In this document: positions 1-5,493 of the stretch, in pieces
How positions within the stretch are numbered: the first letter of the stretch is position 1
Layout: each line of letters opens with the position of its first letter
Source: an uncultured Alistipes sp.
GTDB taxonomy: Bacteria; Bacteroidota; Bacteroidia; Bacteroidales; Rikenellaceae
Reading direction: 5' to 3'
Assembly: GCA_947178455.1 (NCBI GenBank)
Contig: CAMWYI010000082.1
Span: forward strand, 1 to 8,058
DNA length: 8,058 nt
Translations under genes and position numbers: made by a program
The notes under the pieces: generated by a model
Database searches by the model: none
What the model saw: only the letters and a program-made list of their open reading frames with translations
Told to the model about the DNA's origin: nothing

Positions 1-281
1 GTACGCGTGGCCACTTGCAAAATGCCGTCGAGGAACTTCGCAAAGAGGGAAAACGGGTCTCGCTGTGCCACTTCAACTACATCAACACGCTGCCGCGCGG
101 CGTGCGCGAGATTTTCGCGCGGTTCCGCCGTATCGTCGTGTGCGAGTTGAACGAGGGGCAGTTCGCCGCCTACCTCCGGCAGCAGTTCCAAGAGTTCCGT
201 TACGAACAGTACAACAAGTGCGAGGGTCAGCCTTTCACGATTGTCGAGCTGAAACAAAAATTTTCTTCCTTATTGAGTTAG
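1..281 (+). CDS. korA: 2-oxoglutarate:ferredoxin oxidoreductase subunit alpha, C-terminal end (partial)
   Basis: Only the last 92 residues are visible. The reading frame starts at base 3 and runs off the left edge, so the true start is outside the window. With KorB, this subunit catalyses CoA-dependent oxidative decarboxylation of 2-oxoglutarate to succinyl-CoA, reducing ferredoxin (or the reverse reaction), in the cytoplasm. The visible part resembles the C-terminal domain of OFOR alpha chains: a short HFNYINTLPRG stretch, then a strand and helix with VCELNEGQFAAYLRQQF, the family's E-x-N-x-GQ segment. The TAG stop at 279-281 lies 6 nt before the korB start, so the two genes are almost certainly cotranscribed. 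Identification rests mainly on the unmistakable korB partner plus this C-terminal motif. A related 2-oxoacid:ferredoxin oxidoreductase alpha chain is the only realistic alternative. Confidence 0.87.
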   Translation, partial: TRGHLQNAVEELRKEGKRVSLCHFNYINTLPRGVREIFARFRRIVVCELNEGQFAAYLRQQFQEFRYEQYNKCEGQPFTIVELKQKFSSLLS

Positions 282-287
282 AGCATC

Positions 288-1319
288 ATGGCAGATTACA
301 AATACACTCCCGCCGATTTCAAGAGCGACCAAGAGGTGCGCTGGTGCCCCGGATGCGGCGACCACGCCATTCTCAACGCCGTGCAGCGCGCTTTGCCTGA
401 AATCGCCGATGCGACCGATACGCCGCACAATTTGTTCACGTTCGTGTCGGGCATCGGGTGTTCGTCGCGCTTCATCTACTACATGAAGACGTTTGGGTTC
501 CACTCCGTGCACGGGCGCGCCAACGCCGTCGCTACGGGCGTCAAGGTGGCCAACCCCGATTTGGCCGTGTGGGTTTGCACGGGCGACGGCGATTCGCTCG
601 CTATCGGCGGCAACCACTTCATCCACGCGATTCGCCGCAATGTCGATTTGAACGTCATTCTTTTCAACAACGAGATTTACGGCCTCACGAAAGGTCAGTA
701 TTCCCCAACCTCGAAATTGGGGAAAATCACGAAAACCTCGCCTTACGGTACGGTCGAAAAGCCGTTCAACCCGGGCGAGCTGGTCATCGGGGCCAAAGGG
801 ACGTTCTTCGCTCGCTCGGTCGACATGGAGGTGATGTTGTCGAAGGATTGCATGGTCGCCGCCGCCAAGCACAAGGGCATGTCGGTGGTCGAGGTGTTGC
901 AGAATTGCGTCATTTTCAACGATAAGACCCATGCGTCGTTCGCTGCCGACAAAGCCACCCGCGCCGAGCATACCATTACGCTGCGGCACGGCGAGAAGAT
1001 GCTTTTCGGGGCCGCCAACGAAAAGGGCCTCGTCTTCGAGAACATGAAGCTGAAAGTCGTGACGGTGGGGCAGGACGGTTACACGTTGGACGACGTGCTG
1101 ACCCACGATGCCCACGAACGCGATACGACCCTGCACTCGATGCTGGCGGCGATGAAATATCCCGATTATCCGGTCGCTTTGGGTGTGATTCGTTGCGTCG
1201 AGGACGACGCCGTGTACGATGCCGCCGTGCAGCGGCAGGTCGAGGAGGTCAAGGCTTCAAGCCCGATTCGCTGCGTCGACGACCTGTTGCGCTCCGGTGC
1301 GACGTGGGAGGTCGAGTAG
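288..1319 (+). CDS. korB: 2-oxoglutarate:ferredoxin oxidoreductase subunit beta
   Basis: This 343-residue protein has the full length expected of the thiamine-diphosphate-binding beta subunit. WCPGCGDH at residues 19-26 supplies C20 and C23. C58 (in SGIGCSSR) and C207 (in LQNC) complete the four-cysteine pattern that binds the [4Fe-4S] cluster in this family. The ThDP/Mg motif is GDGD at 99-102, followed by NNE at 127-129 and IYGLTKGQYSPTS, typical of 2-oxoglutarate rather than pyruvate enzymes. The complex moves electrons between 2-oxoglutarate and ferredoxin in the cytoplasm, a common TCA-branch enzyme in anaerobic Bacteroidetes. The start ATG at 288 lies 6 nt after the korA stop. There is no clear Shine-Dalgarno site, as is usual in this phylum. 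The gene converges on the recombinase gene with only 2 bp between the stops and no visible terminator. Confidence 0.95.
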   Translation: MADYKYTPADFKSDQEVRWCPGCGDHAILNAVQRALPEIADATDTPHNLFTFVSGIGCSSRFIYYMKTFGFHSVHGRANAVATGVKVANPDLAVWVCTGDGDSLAIGGNHFIHAIRRNVDLNVILFNNEIYGLTKGQYSPTSKLGKITKTSPYGTVEKPFNPGELVIGAKGTFFARSVDMEVMLSKDCMVAAAKHKGMSVVEVLQNCVIFNDKTHASFAADKATRAEHTITLRHGEKMLFGAANEKGLVFENMKLKVVTVGQDGYTLDDVLTHDAHERDTTLHSMLAAMKYPDYPVALGVIRCVEDDAVYDAAVQRQVEEVKASSPIRCVDDLLRSGATWEVE

Positions 1320-1321
1320 GG

Positions 1322-2557
1322 TCAGAATCGGGTGAGCAGTTTGGCGTTTTTCTCGCGTTCTTCGCGCTCGAACGAAGCGAGGTAGTTCTCCGTCGTCTTG
1401 ATGTCGGAGTGTCCCAAACTCTCCGATATGTAGGCGATGTTCGCGCCGGCGCGTTTCAGTACCGTGGCGAACGAATGTCGGGCCGTGTAGGTCGATATGT
1501 GGCTGATGCCGAGTGCATCGGCCACTTTTTTCATCCGCCGGTTGATGATGCGGGTGAGGGATTTGGTCTTGGTTTTCAGTTGGACGGCGGTTTCCGTTCC
1601 GTCCAATACCGGAAAGATAAAGTTGTTCGGGGCCGGTTCGTTGCCCCATTTGCGGATGATTTCCTGCATCAGCGGCACCACGATAGCCCGAATGGGGCGC
1701 AGGGATTTCGTGCGGTGGCGCGTCTTCTGACGGACGTAGCACAGTTCGCCGTTCTGGATGTCGTGGTAGCGCAGGTTCACGAAATCCGCCACGTTCAGCC
1801 CGTTGCAGAGGTACAGAAAAAGCCAGTAGTCGCGGTATTTGGCCGTCGACTCCTTGCCGTCGTCGAATTTGACGATTGCACCGATTTGCTTGATCGAGAG
1901 GGCCATTTTGCGGCCCGAACCCTCTTGGATGACGAACCGCCCCTGTCCGAATGGATATTGCATCTCTTTGATGATTCCGTCGGCTTTCGCGCGGTTGAAG
2001 ATGCCGCGCAGCGCCCGCAGATAGATGGCGATGGTCGTTTGGCTCTTGCCTTGCAGCCGCATGAAATCCTCGAACCGCATCAGCCACGAGGGCGAGATGT
2101 CCTGATATTGCAGCGTGCGGCTCGAAAATTCGCGCATGGCCCGCAGCAGGGCTCTGAAAATGTCGGCCGTGCTGATTCGGCCCGCTTTGCGTTGCTCCTG
2201 TTCACGGGTCGATATGGCGTCCAGAATGGTTTTCGTGCCGCATCCCTTGATGCGGGCATCGAGCAGTCCGAACGAAAATCCGCCGCGATCGGCCAGTTCC
2301 TCGACCGCTTCCCGCACGAGGTTGAAGCTGCTCTCGATCTCCCGCCGCACGGCCAGCAGCGCACGCATACGCGTCGTACCGAGCCGCTGCCAGTCTTCTT
2401 GCGACAGATTTTTGCCCGTAGGGTAATAGACGTGCGTCCGATGATAGGTTACGCGGGTTTTCACGGGGTAGTTCCCGTTGGCGAGGGCTCGTCGCGCATC
2501 GAGGATGACCGAGACGGTAATTCCGTCGCGGGAGTAAAAGTACAAAGAATTGTTCAT
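1322..2557 (-). CDS. Tyrosine recombinase / site-specific integrase, Bacteroidetes type
   Basis: The 411-residue protein has three parts: an N-terminal arm-type DNA-binding region (about 1-100), a SAM-like core-binding domain (about 115-200) and a catalytic domain (about 215-400). Visible active-site elements are K278 in VRQKTR, R360 in YTARHSFAT, H383 in LGHSDIKTTENY, and the nucleophile Y392. Two positions are non-canonical: N255 in CNGLNVAD stands where Arg I normally sits, and Y357 replaces the His of HxxR. From memory, the CTnDOT integrase IntDOT also lacks Arg I and uses an Arg two residues before its Lys; here R276 has that position. I chose the ATG at 2557; a TTG at 2572 in the same frame would add five residues. 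No excisionase, relaxase or cargo genes are adjacent, so it could be a DNA invertase, a remnant, or the integrase of an element elsewhere. Confidence 0.9.
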   Translation of the reverse strand: MNNSLYFYSRDGITVSVILDARRALANGNYPVKTRVTYHRTHVYYPTGKNLSQEDWQRLGTTRMRALLAVRREIESSFNLVREAVEELADRGGFSFGLLDARIKGCGTKTILDAISTREQEQRKAGRISTADIFRALLRAMREFSSRTLQYQDISPSWLMRFEDFMRLQGKSQTTIAIYLRALRGIFNRAKADGIIKEMQYPFGQGRFVIQEGSGRKMALSIKQIGAIVKFDDGKESTAKYRDYWLFLYLCNGLNVADFVNLRYHDIQNGELCYVRQKTRHRTKSLRPIRAIVVPLMQEIIRKWGNEPAPNNFIFPVLDGTETAVQLKTKTKSLTRIINRRMKKVADALGISHISTYTARHSFATVLKRAGANIAYISESLGHSDIKTTENYLASFEREEREKNAKLLTRF

Positions 2558-2582
2558 ACGATTTGCACACAACTACCGGCTA

Positions 2583-2620
2583 ACTTTTCGACGAAAGCGG
2601 GGCGCAAAGATACGAAAAGT
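2583..2620. repeat. 8-bp inverted repeat flanking the P1 -7 box
   Basis: ACTTTTCG (2583-2590) and CGAAAAGT (2613-2620) are perfect inverted copies separated by 22 bp. The spacer contains the whole TATCTTTG box and the expected start of transcription. It could be an operator for a dimeric regulator or a recombinase-binding site. The spacing is too wide for a typical 6-8 bp recombinase crossover core. Confidence 0.4.
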
Positions 2621-2636
2621 CGAGCGCAGAAGCAAG
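2605..2636 (-). promoter_or_regulatory. Proximal promoter (P1) of the recombinase gene
   Basis: Read on the minus strand, a TATCTTTG -7 box (2612-2605) matches the Bacteroidetes consensus TAnnTTTG. A CTTG -33 box (2636-2633) lies 20 bp upstream. Transcription would begin near 2598, giving a leader of roughly 40 nt before the ATG at 2557. The -33 box lies inside a small palindrome, CAAGC-GATA-GCTTG (2633-2646). Confidence 0.6.
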
Positions 2637-2662
2637 CGATAGCTTGATTATGCCGAGACGGA

Positions 2663-2687
2663 GTATCTTGGGCGAAGCCAAAGATAC
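2663..2687. repeat. Imperfect hairpin between lpxB and the recombinase gene
   Basis: GTATCTTGG (2663-2671) pairs with CCAAAGATAC (2678-2687), with one bulged base and a 6-nt loop. No U-tract follows on either strand, so it is not a standard intrinsic terminator, although it lies about 75 bp after the lpxB stop. Its right arm contains the P2 -7 box. Confidence 0.45.
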
Positions 2688-2711
2688 GAATAAGCCGAAT
2701 ACAATGCCAAA
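2679..2711 (-). promoter_or_regulatory. Distal promoter-like element (P2) upstream of the recombinase
   Basis: A second TATCTTTG box (2686-2679, minus strand) has a full TTTG -33 box (2711-2708) at a spacing of 21 bp. It points toward the recombinase gene, 74 bp behind P1. Both boxes lie within inverted repeats (2663-2687 and 2707-2720). It may be a working second promoter or simply part of the repeated unit. Confidence 0.45.
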
Positions 2712-2760
2712 TTTATTTGGAGTTTGCCGAGCGGGAGTGCCGCCGTTCCGTTTTGCGGGG

Positions 2761-3888
2761 TCAGCGGCCGAGAAATTCGACGATGCGGCGGGCGAATCGG
2801 TCGCTGGCTCCCGCGCCTCCGATGATTGCGCGCAGTTCTTCGAAATCGGCCAGCATCCGGGCGCGTTTCGTCCCGCCCGGCAGTATGGCTCGCAGTTCGC
2901 ATTCGGCCCGTGCGATGTCGAGGTCGGACTGGATGATTTCCGCCACCGATTCGCGTTCAAGGTTGAGGTTCACCAGCGACACATAGGGCACTTTCAGTAC
3001 ATAGGGACGCAGTTTCACTTGGAACCACAGCGTGCGGTAGACCACCACTTCGGGTATTCCCAGCAGGGCCGTTTCGAGCGTCGCCGTGCCCGACGTGACG
3101 ACGGCCGCTTCGGCTGCCGCCAGCGTTTCGTAGGTTTGGTCGCAGACATAGCGCAGGCCGCTGCCTGCCATGTAGCGGTCGTAGAGCGATTTGTCGAGCC
3201 AGTGCACGCCCGCCACCACGAATTGATACGCCGGAAATTTCTCCGCCAAACGGGCCATGAGCGGCAGGTTGTCGCGGATTTCGCCGCGGCGGCTTCCGGC
3301 CAGCAGCGCAACGATAGGACGTTCGTCCAGCCCGTTCGCACGGCGGAACTCGTCGGCAGTCGGCAGGGTGGGCCGCCGCGCTTCGATAGCGTCTTCCAGC
3401 GGGTTGCCCTCGAAAACGGCCTTTATGCCCTTGTTGGCGAAGTAGTTTCGCTCGAACGGAAAGATGATTAACAGCAAATCGACGAACCGGCGGATGCCCT
3501 CGACCCGCCATTCGCGCCATGCCCACACTTTGGGGGCGATATAATAAATGGTGCGGATGCCGTGTTCTTTGGCCCAGCGCGCCATTTTCATGTTGAAGCC
3601 CGGATAGTCCACCAGTATCAGCGCATCGGGGGCGTATGCCGCCACATCGTCCTGACATTCGCGCAGTTGCCGGCGAATAGTTTTCAGGTTCCGCAGCACT
3701 TGGACGATGCCGAAGAACGACGTTTCGCGATAGTGCTTCGCCAGATTGGCCGCGCCGCCCGCTTCGGCCATCAGGTCGCCGCCCCAGAATCGGAATTGCG
3801 CTTCGGCGTCGGCTTTTCGCAGCCCTTTTATCAGGTTCGCGCCGTGCAGGTCGCCCGACGGTTCGCCGGCCAAGAGGTAGTATTTCAT
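2761..3888 (-). CDS. lpxB: Lipid-A-disaccharide synthase
   Basis: The 375-residue product is a GT19 glycosyltransferase. It joins UDP-2,3-diacylglucosamine to lipid X to form the lipid A disaccharide, working at the cytoplasmic face of the inner membrane. It starts with MKYYLLAGEPSGDLHG, the family signature. It contains LVDYPGFN at 92-98, where D94 matches the essential Asp of the E. coli enzyme. It also has YIAPKVWAWR (116-125), LLAGSRRGEI (195-204), SGTATLETALLGIPEVVVY (266-284) and a C-terminal VSLVNLNLERESVAEIIQ stretch. Its length is close to the usual 380 or so. The ATG at 3888 lies 8 nt after the trmD stop, so it is the third gene of the operon and translation is probably coupled. The same frame is open far upstream of this ATG, but that part overlaps trmD and the hydrolase gene and is not coding. 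Confidence 0.96.
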   Translation of the reverse strand: MKYYLLAGEPSGDLHGANLIKGLRKADAEAQFRFWGGDLMAEAGGAANLAKHYRETSFFGIVQVLRNLKTIRRQLRECQDDVAAYAPDALILVDYPGFNMKMARWAKEHGIRTIYYIAPKVWAWREWRVEGIRRFVDLLLIIFPFERNYFANKGIKAVFEGNPLEDAIEARRPTLPTADEFRRANGLDERPIVALLAGSRRGEIRDNLPLMARLAEKFPAYQFVVAGVHWLDKSLYDRYMAGSGLRYVCDQTYETLAAAEAAVVTSGTATLETALLGIPEVVVYRTLWFQVKLRPYVLKVPYVSLVNLNLERESVAEIIQSDLDIARAECELRAILPGGTKRARMLADFEELRAIIGGAGASDRFARRIVEFLGR

Positions 3889-3896
3889 CGTTTCGC

Positions 3897-4574
3897 TTAT
3901 TTGTCCAATAAATCCGGCCGCAGCCGTTTCGTCCGTTCGTAGGCCTGTTCTTCCTGCCACTTCGCGATTTCGGCGAAATTGCCCGACAGCAGGACGTCCG
4001 GCACGCGCCAGCCTCGGAATTCGGCCGGTCGGGTATAGTCGGGCGCCGACAGCAGGTTGTCTTGAAACGAATCCGTCAGCGCCGACGTTTCGTCGCCGAT
4101 AGCACCCGGAATGATGCGCACCACCGAATCGGCGATGATGCAGGCCGCCAGTTCGCCGCCCGTCAGCACGTAGTCGCCGATCGAGATTTCGCGCGTAATC
4201 AAGTGTTCGCGGATGCGGTAGTCGATGCCTTTGTAGTGGCCGCACAGGATGATGATGTTTTCCAGCGTCGACAGACGATTGGCTTCGTGTTGGTCGTAGC
4301 GCACACCGTCGGGCGACGTGTAGATGATTTCGTCGTAGCGGCGTTCCGCTTGCAGTTTTTCGACCAGTTCGAAAACCGGTTCGCACTTCATGACCATACC
4401 CGCTTCGCCGCCGAACGGATAGTCGTCCGTGGTCTTTCGCTTGTCGTGGGCATAGTCGTGCAGGTTGTGGACGACGATTTCCACCAGCCCTTTTTGTTGG
4501 GCCCGTTTCAGGATGGACTCGTTGAGCGGCGAGGCCAGCAGTTCGGGTACGACGGTCAGGATGTCGATGCGCAT
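3897..4574 (-). CDS. trmD: tRNA (guanine-N1-)-methyltransferase
   Basis: This 225-residue SPOUT-family enzyme methylates G37 next to the anticodon using S-adenosylmethionine, which prevents +1 frameshifting. It opens with MRIDILTVVPEL. The trefoil-knot SAM site is visible in CGHYKGID (111-118) and SIGDYVLTGGE (131-141). R153 in VVRIIPG and D168 in LTDSF match the catalytic Arg and Asp of the E. coli protein, and YTRP (180-183) with VPDVLLSGNF (191-200) is typical of the C-terminal part. The length fits compact bacterial TrmD proteins (about 225-255). It is the middle gene of the operon, 9 nt after the hydrolase stop and 8 nt before lpxB. It is separated here from the rpsP-rimM-rplS genes that accompany it in many other bacteria. 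No Shine-Dalgarno site precedes the ATG. Confidence 0.97.
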   Translation of the reverse strand: MRIDILTVVPELLASPLNESILKRAQQKGLVEIVVHNLHDYAHDKRKTTDDYPFGGEAGMVMKCEPVFELVEKLQAERRYDEIIYTSPDGVRYDQHEANRLSTLENIIILCGHYKGIDYRIREHLITREISIGDYVLTGGELAACIIADSVVRIIPGAIGDETSALTDSFQDNLLSAPDYTRPAEFRGWRVPDVLLSGNFAEIAKWQEEQAYERTKRLRPDLLDK

Positions 4575-4583
4575 GACAGGAGA

Positions 4584-5258
4584 TTATTTCCGATAGTTCA
4601 CTTCGTCGTTCAGTACTTCGACGACGAACGGATTGTACATCGTTTCGTGTCCGAGGTCGCTTTCGGGGCCGTGTCCCGGATAGATTTTCACCTCGTCGCC
4701 GAGCGGCAGGATGCGTTCCAAGATCGAGCGCATGATCCACGAGTAGTCGCCGCCCGGAAGGTCCGTTCGGCCGATGCTCTCGCGGAAAAGCGTGTCGCCC
4801 GTGAAAAGCGATTTCGACTCCGGTTCGTAGAGCACCACGTGGCCCGGCGTGTGGCCCGGCGTCGGGATGACTTGTAGCACCGTATGGCCGAATCGCACCT
4901 CTTGCAGCGTATCCAAATCGACATCGCCCGTCGGCAGCGTCCCGACCTGCACGCCGAATACCGACCCGCTCGCCGAGGCTCCTTCGAGCAGGAAGCGGTC
5001 TTTGAACGAAACGGCGAACGGCACTTCGTAGCGAGCCTTGACATGCGCTACGCCCAGCGTGTGGTCGAAATGGCCGTGCGTGTTCACCGCCAGCACCGGA
5101 CGCAGTGCGTGTTCGGCGATGAATGCGTCCAGCGCCGCATCTTCGCGGGGCGTGGCGTTTCCGGCGTCGATGACGACGCATTCCGCCGTTTCGTCCCATA
5201 CGACGTAGGTGTTTTCCTGTATCGGGTTGAATGTCAGCGTGGCGATTTTCATAGGCAT
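4584..5258 (-). CDS. Metallo-beta-lactamase-fold hydrolase, glyoxalase II-like
   Basis: The 224-residue protein has the dinuclear-metal motif THGHFDH (60-66: H61, H63, D65, H66). Further ligands are H136 in PTPGHTPGH, D155 in FTGDTLF and H196 in YPGHGP. The GRTDLPGGD segment (163-171) marks the compact YcbL-type branch of glyoxalase II-like hydrolases. Such proteins hydrolyse thioesters such as S-lactoylglutathione, or related compounds; the true substrate here is unknown and the protein lacks the long C-terminal domain of classic GloB. It is cytoplasmic, with no signal peptide. The ATG at 5258 was preferred over the one at 5252 because AAGGA (5272-5268) sits 9 nt upstream, a rare clear ribosome site in this window. 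It is the first gene of the operon with trmD and lpxB. Confidence 0.9.
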   Translation of the reverse strand: MPMKIATLTFNPIQENTYVVWDETAECVVIDAGNATPREDAALDAFIAEHALRPVLAVNTHGHFDHTLGVAHVKARYEVPFAVSFKDRFLLEGASASGSVFGVQVGTLPTGDVDLDTLQEVRFGHTVLQVIPTPGHTPGHVVLYEPESKSLFTGDTLFRESIGRTDLPGGDYSWIMRSILERILPLGDEVKIYPGHGPESDLGHETMYNPFVVEVLNDEVNYRK

Positions 5259-5267
5259 GCGGTCTTT

Positions 5268-5284
5268 TCCTTAGGACAAAAATA
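5268..5284 (-). promoter_or_regulatory. Promoter -7 box and ribosome binding site for the hydrolase-trmD-lpxB operon
   Basis: On the minus strand, TATTTTTG (5284-5277) fits the TAnnTTTG consensus. Only a weak -33 match (TTTC, 5309-5306) is found about 21 bp upstream. The AAGGA ribosome site at 5272-5268 follows closely, so the transcript would have a very short leader. Nothing comparable was seen before trmD or lpxB, which agrees with a single transcript. Confidence 0.5.
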
Positions 5285-5320
5285 CAAAGAAAACGCTAAA
5301 AAAACGAAACCCGCAACGAC

Positions 5321-5346
5321 GCTTTTTTGCAGGCAGGCTTTTTTGT
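5321..5346. repeat. Direct repeat of a T6 block in the divergent intergenic region
   Basis: GCTTTTTTG occurs at 5321-5329 and again at 5338-5346, a period of 17 bp. It lies between the two divergent promoters, upstream of the lipoprotein promoter. It might be a curved-DNA or protein-binding region. No gene ends here, so it is not a terminator. Confidence 0.35.
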
Positions 5347-5378
5347 CTCGCGCAGATGCGAAAAAGAGCCGTCCGCCC

Positions 5379-5409
5379 TTGCCCGATTGAAAAAAAATCG
5401 TTAATTTTG
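5379..5409 (+). promoter_or_regulatory. Promoter of the lipoprotein gene
   Basis: TTG (5379-5381), a 20-bp spacer and TAATTTTG (5402-5409) fit the Bacteroidetes vegetative promoter, with the same spacing as P1 of the recombinase. Transcription would start near 5415, giving a leader of about 80 nt. The spacer holds a run of eight As (5390-5397). Confidence 0.65.
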
Positions 5410-5411
5410 AT

Positions 5412-5442
5412 GCACGGACGCGCCGTGTTTTGCTATGCGTCC
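5412..5442 (+). promoter_or_regulatory. Leader region with two competing hairpins
   Basis: CACGG (5413-5417) pairs with CCGTG (5423-5427) around a 5-nt loop. Alternatively GGACGC (5416-5421) pairs with GCGTCC (5437-5442). Both use bases 5416-5417, so they cannot form together. The first is followed by TTTT, but its stem is too short for a convincing terminator. The rest of the leader (5443-5493) is AT-rich with no Shine-Dalgarno site. No known riboswitch was recognised. Confidence 0.35.
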
Positions 5443-5493
5443 TGCGTCGACATGCGGAAGTAATTATAAAATAATCGTTTAATAATAATCATC

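Larger units (their letters stand above)
2605..2752. repeat. Two diverged tandem copies of a 74-bp intergenic unit
   Basis: Copy A covers 2605-2678 and copy B covers 2679-2752. CAAAGATACGAA is identical at offset 1 of both. TGCCGAG is identical at offset 47 (2651 and 2725), followed by a nearly identical CGGGAGT-like block. Between these blocks the sequence differs, yet both copies have a 14-bp palindrome at exactly offsets 29-42: CAAGCGATAGCTTG (2633-2646) and CCAAATTTATTTGG (2707-2720). Copy B ends near the lpxB stop and is poorly matched after offset 60. From memory only, copy B resembles a dispersed intergenic sequence of Bacteroidales; this was not checked. Confidence 0.6.

Noticed and set aside
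270..1136. A 288-codon minus-strand open frame opposite korB
   Set aside because: It is a shadow of korB, whose cofactor and cluster motifs are intact on the plus strand.
1193..2647. A 484-codon plus-strand open frame opposite the recombinase gene
   Set aside because: It overlaps the real recombinase and the end of korB, and its translation shows no family features. High GC creates such shadows.
2663..2687. Hairpin as an intrinsic terminator for the lpxB operon
   Set aside because: The stem is AT-rich with a bulge and is not followed by a run of T on either strand.
1322..2760. Recombinase plus repeats as a complete mobile element with attachment sites
   Set aside because: No direct repeat flanks the gene on both sides. 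The CAAAGATACGAA copies both lie upstream of it, and no other mobility gene is present.
3889..5199. Upstream extension of the lpxB frame giving an 812-residue protein
   Set aside because: The extra part is low-complexity Arg-rich sequence overlapping trmD and the hydrolase gene in another frame. LpxB proper begins at the ATG at 3888 with its family motif.
5321..5346. T6 blocks as terminators
   Set aside because: They lie between divergent promoters where no transcript ends, and no GC-rich stem precedes them.
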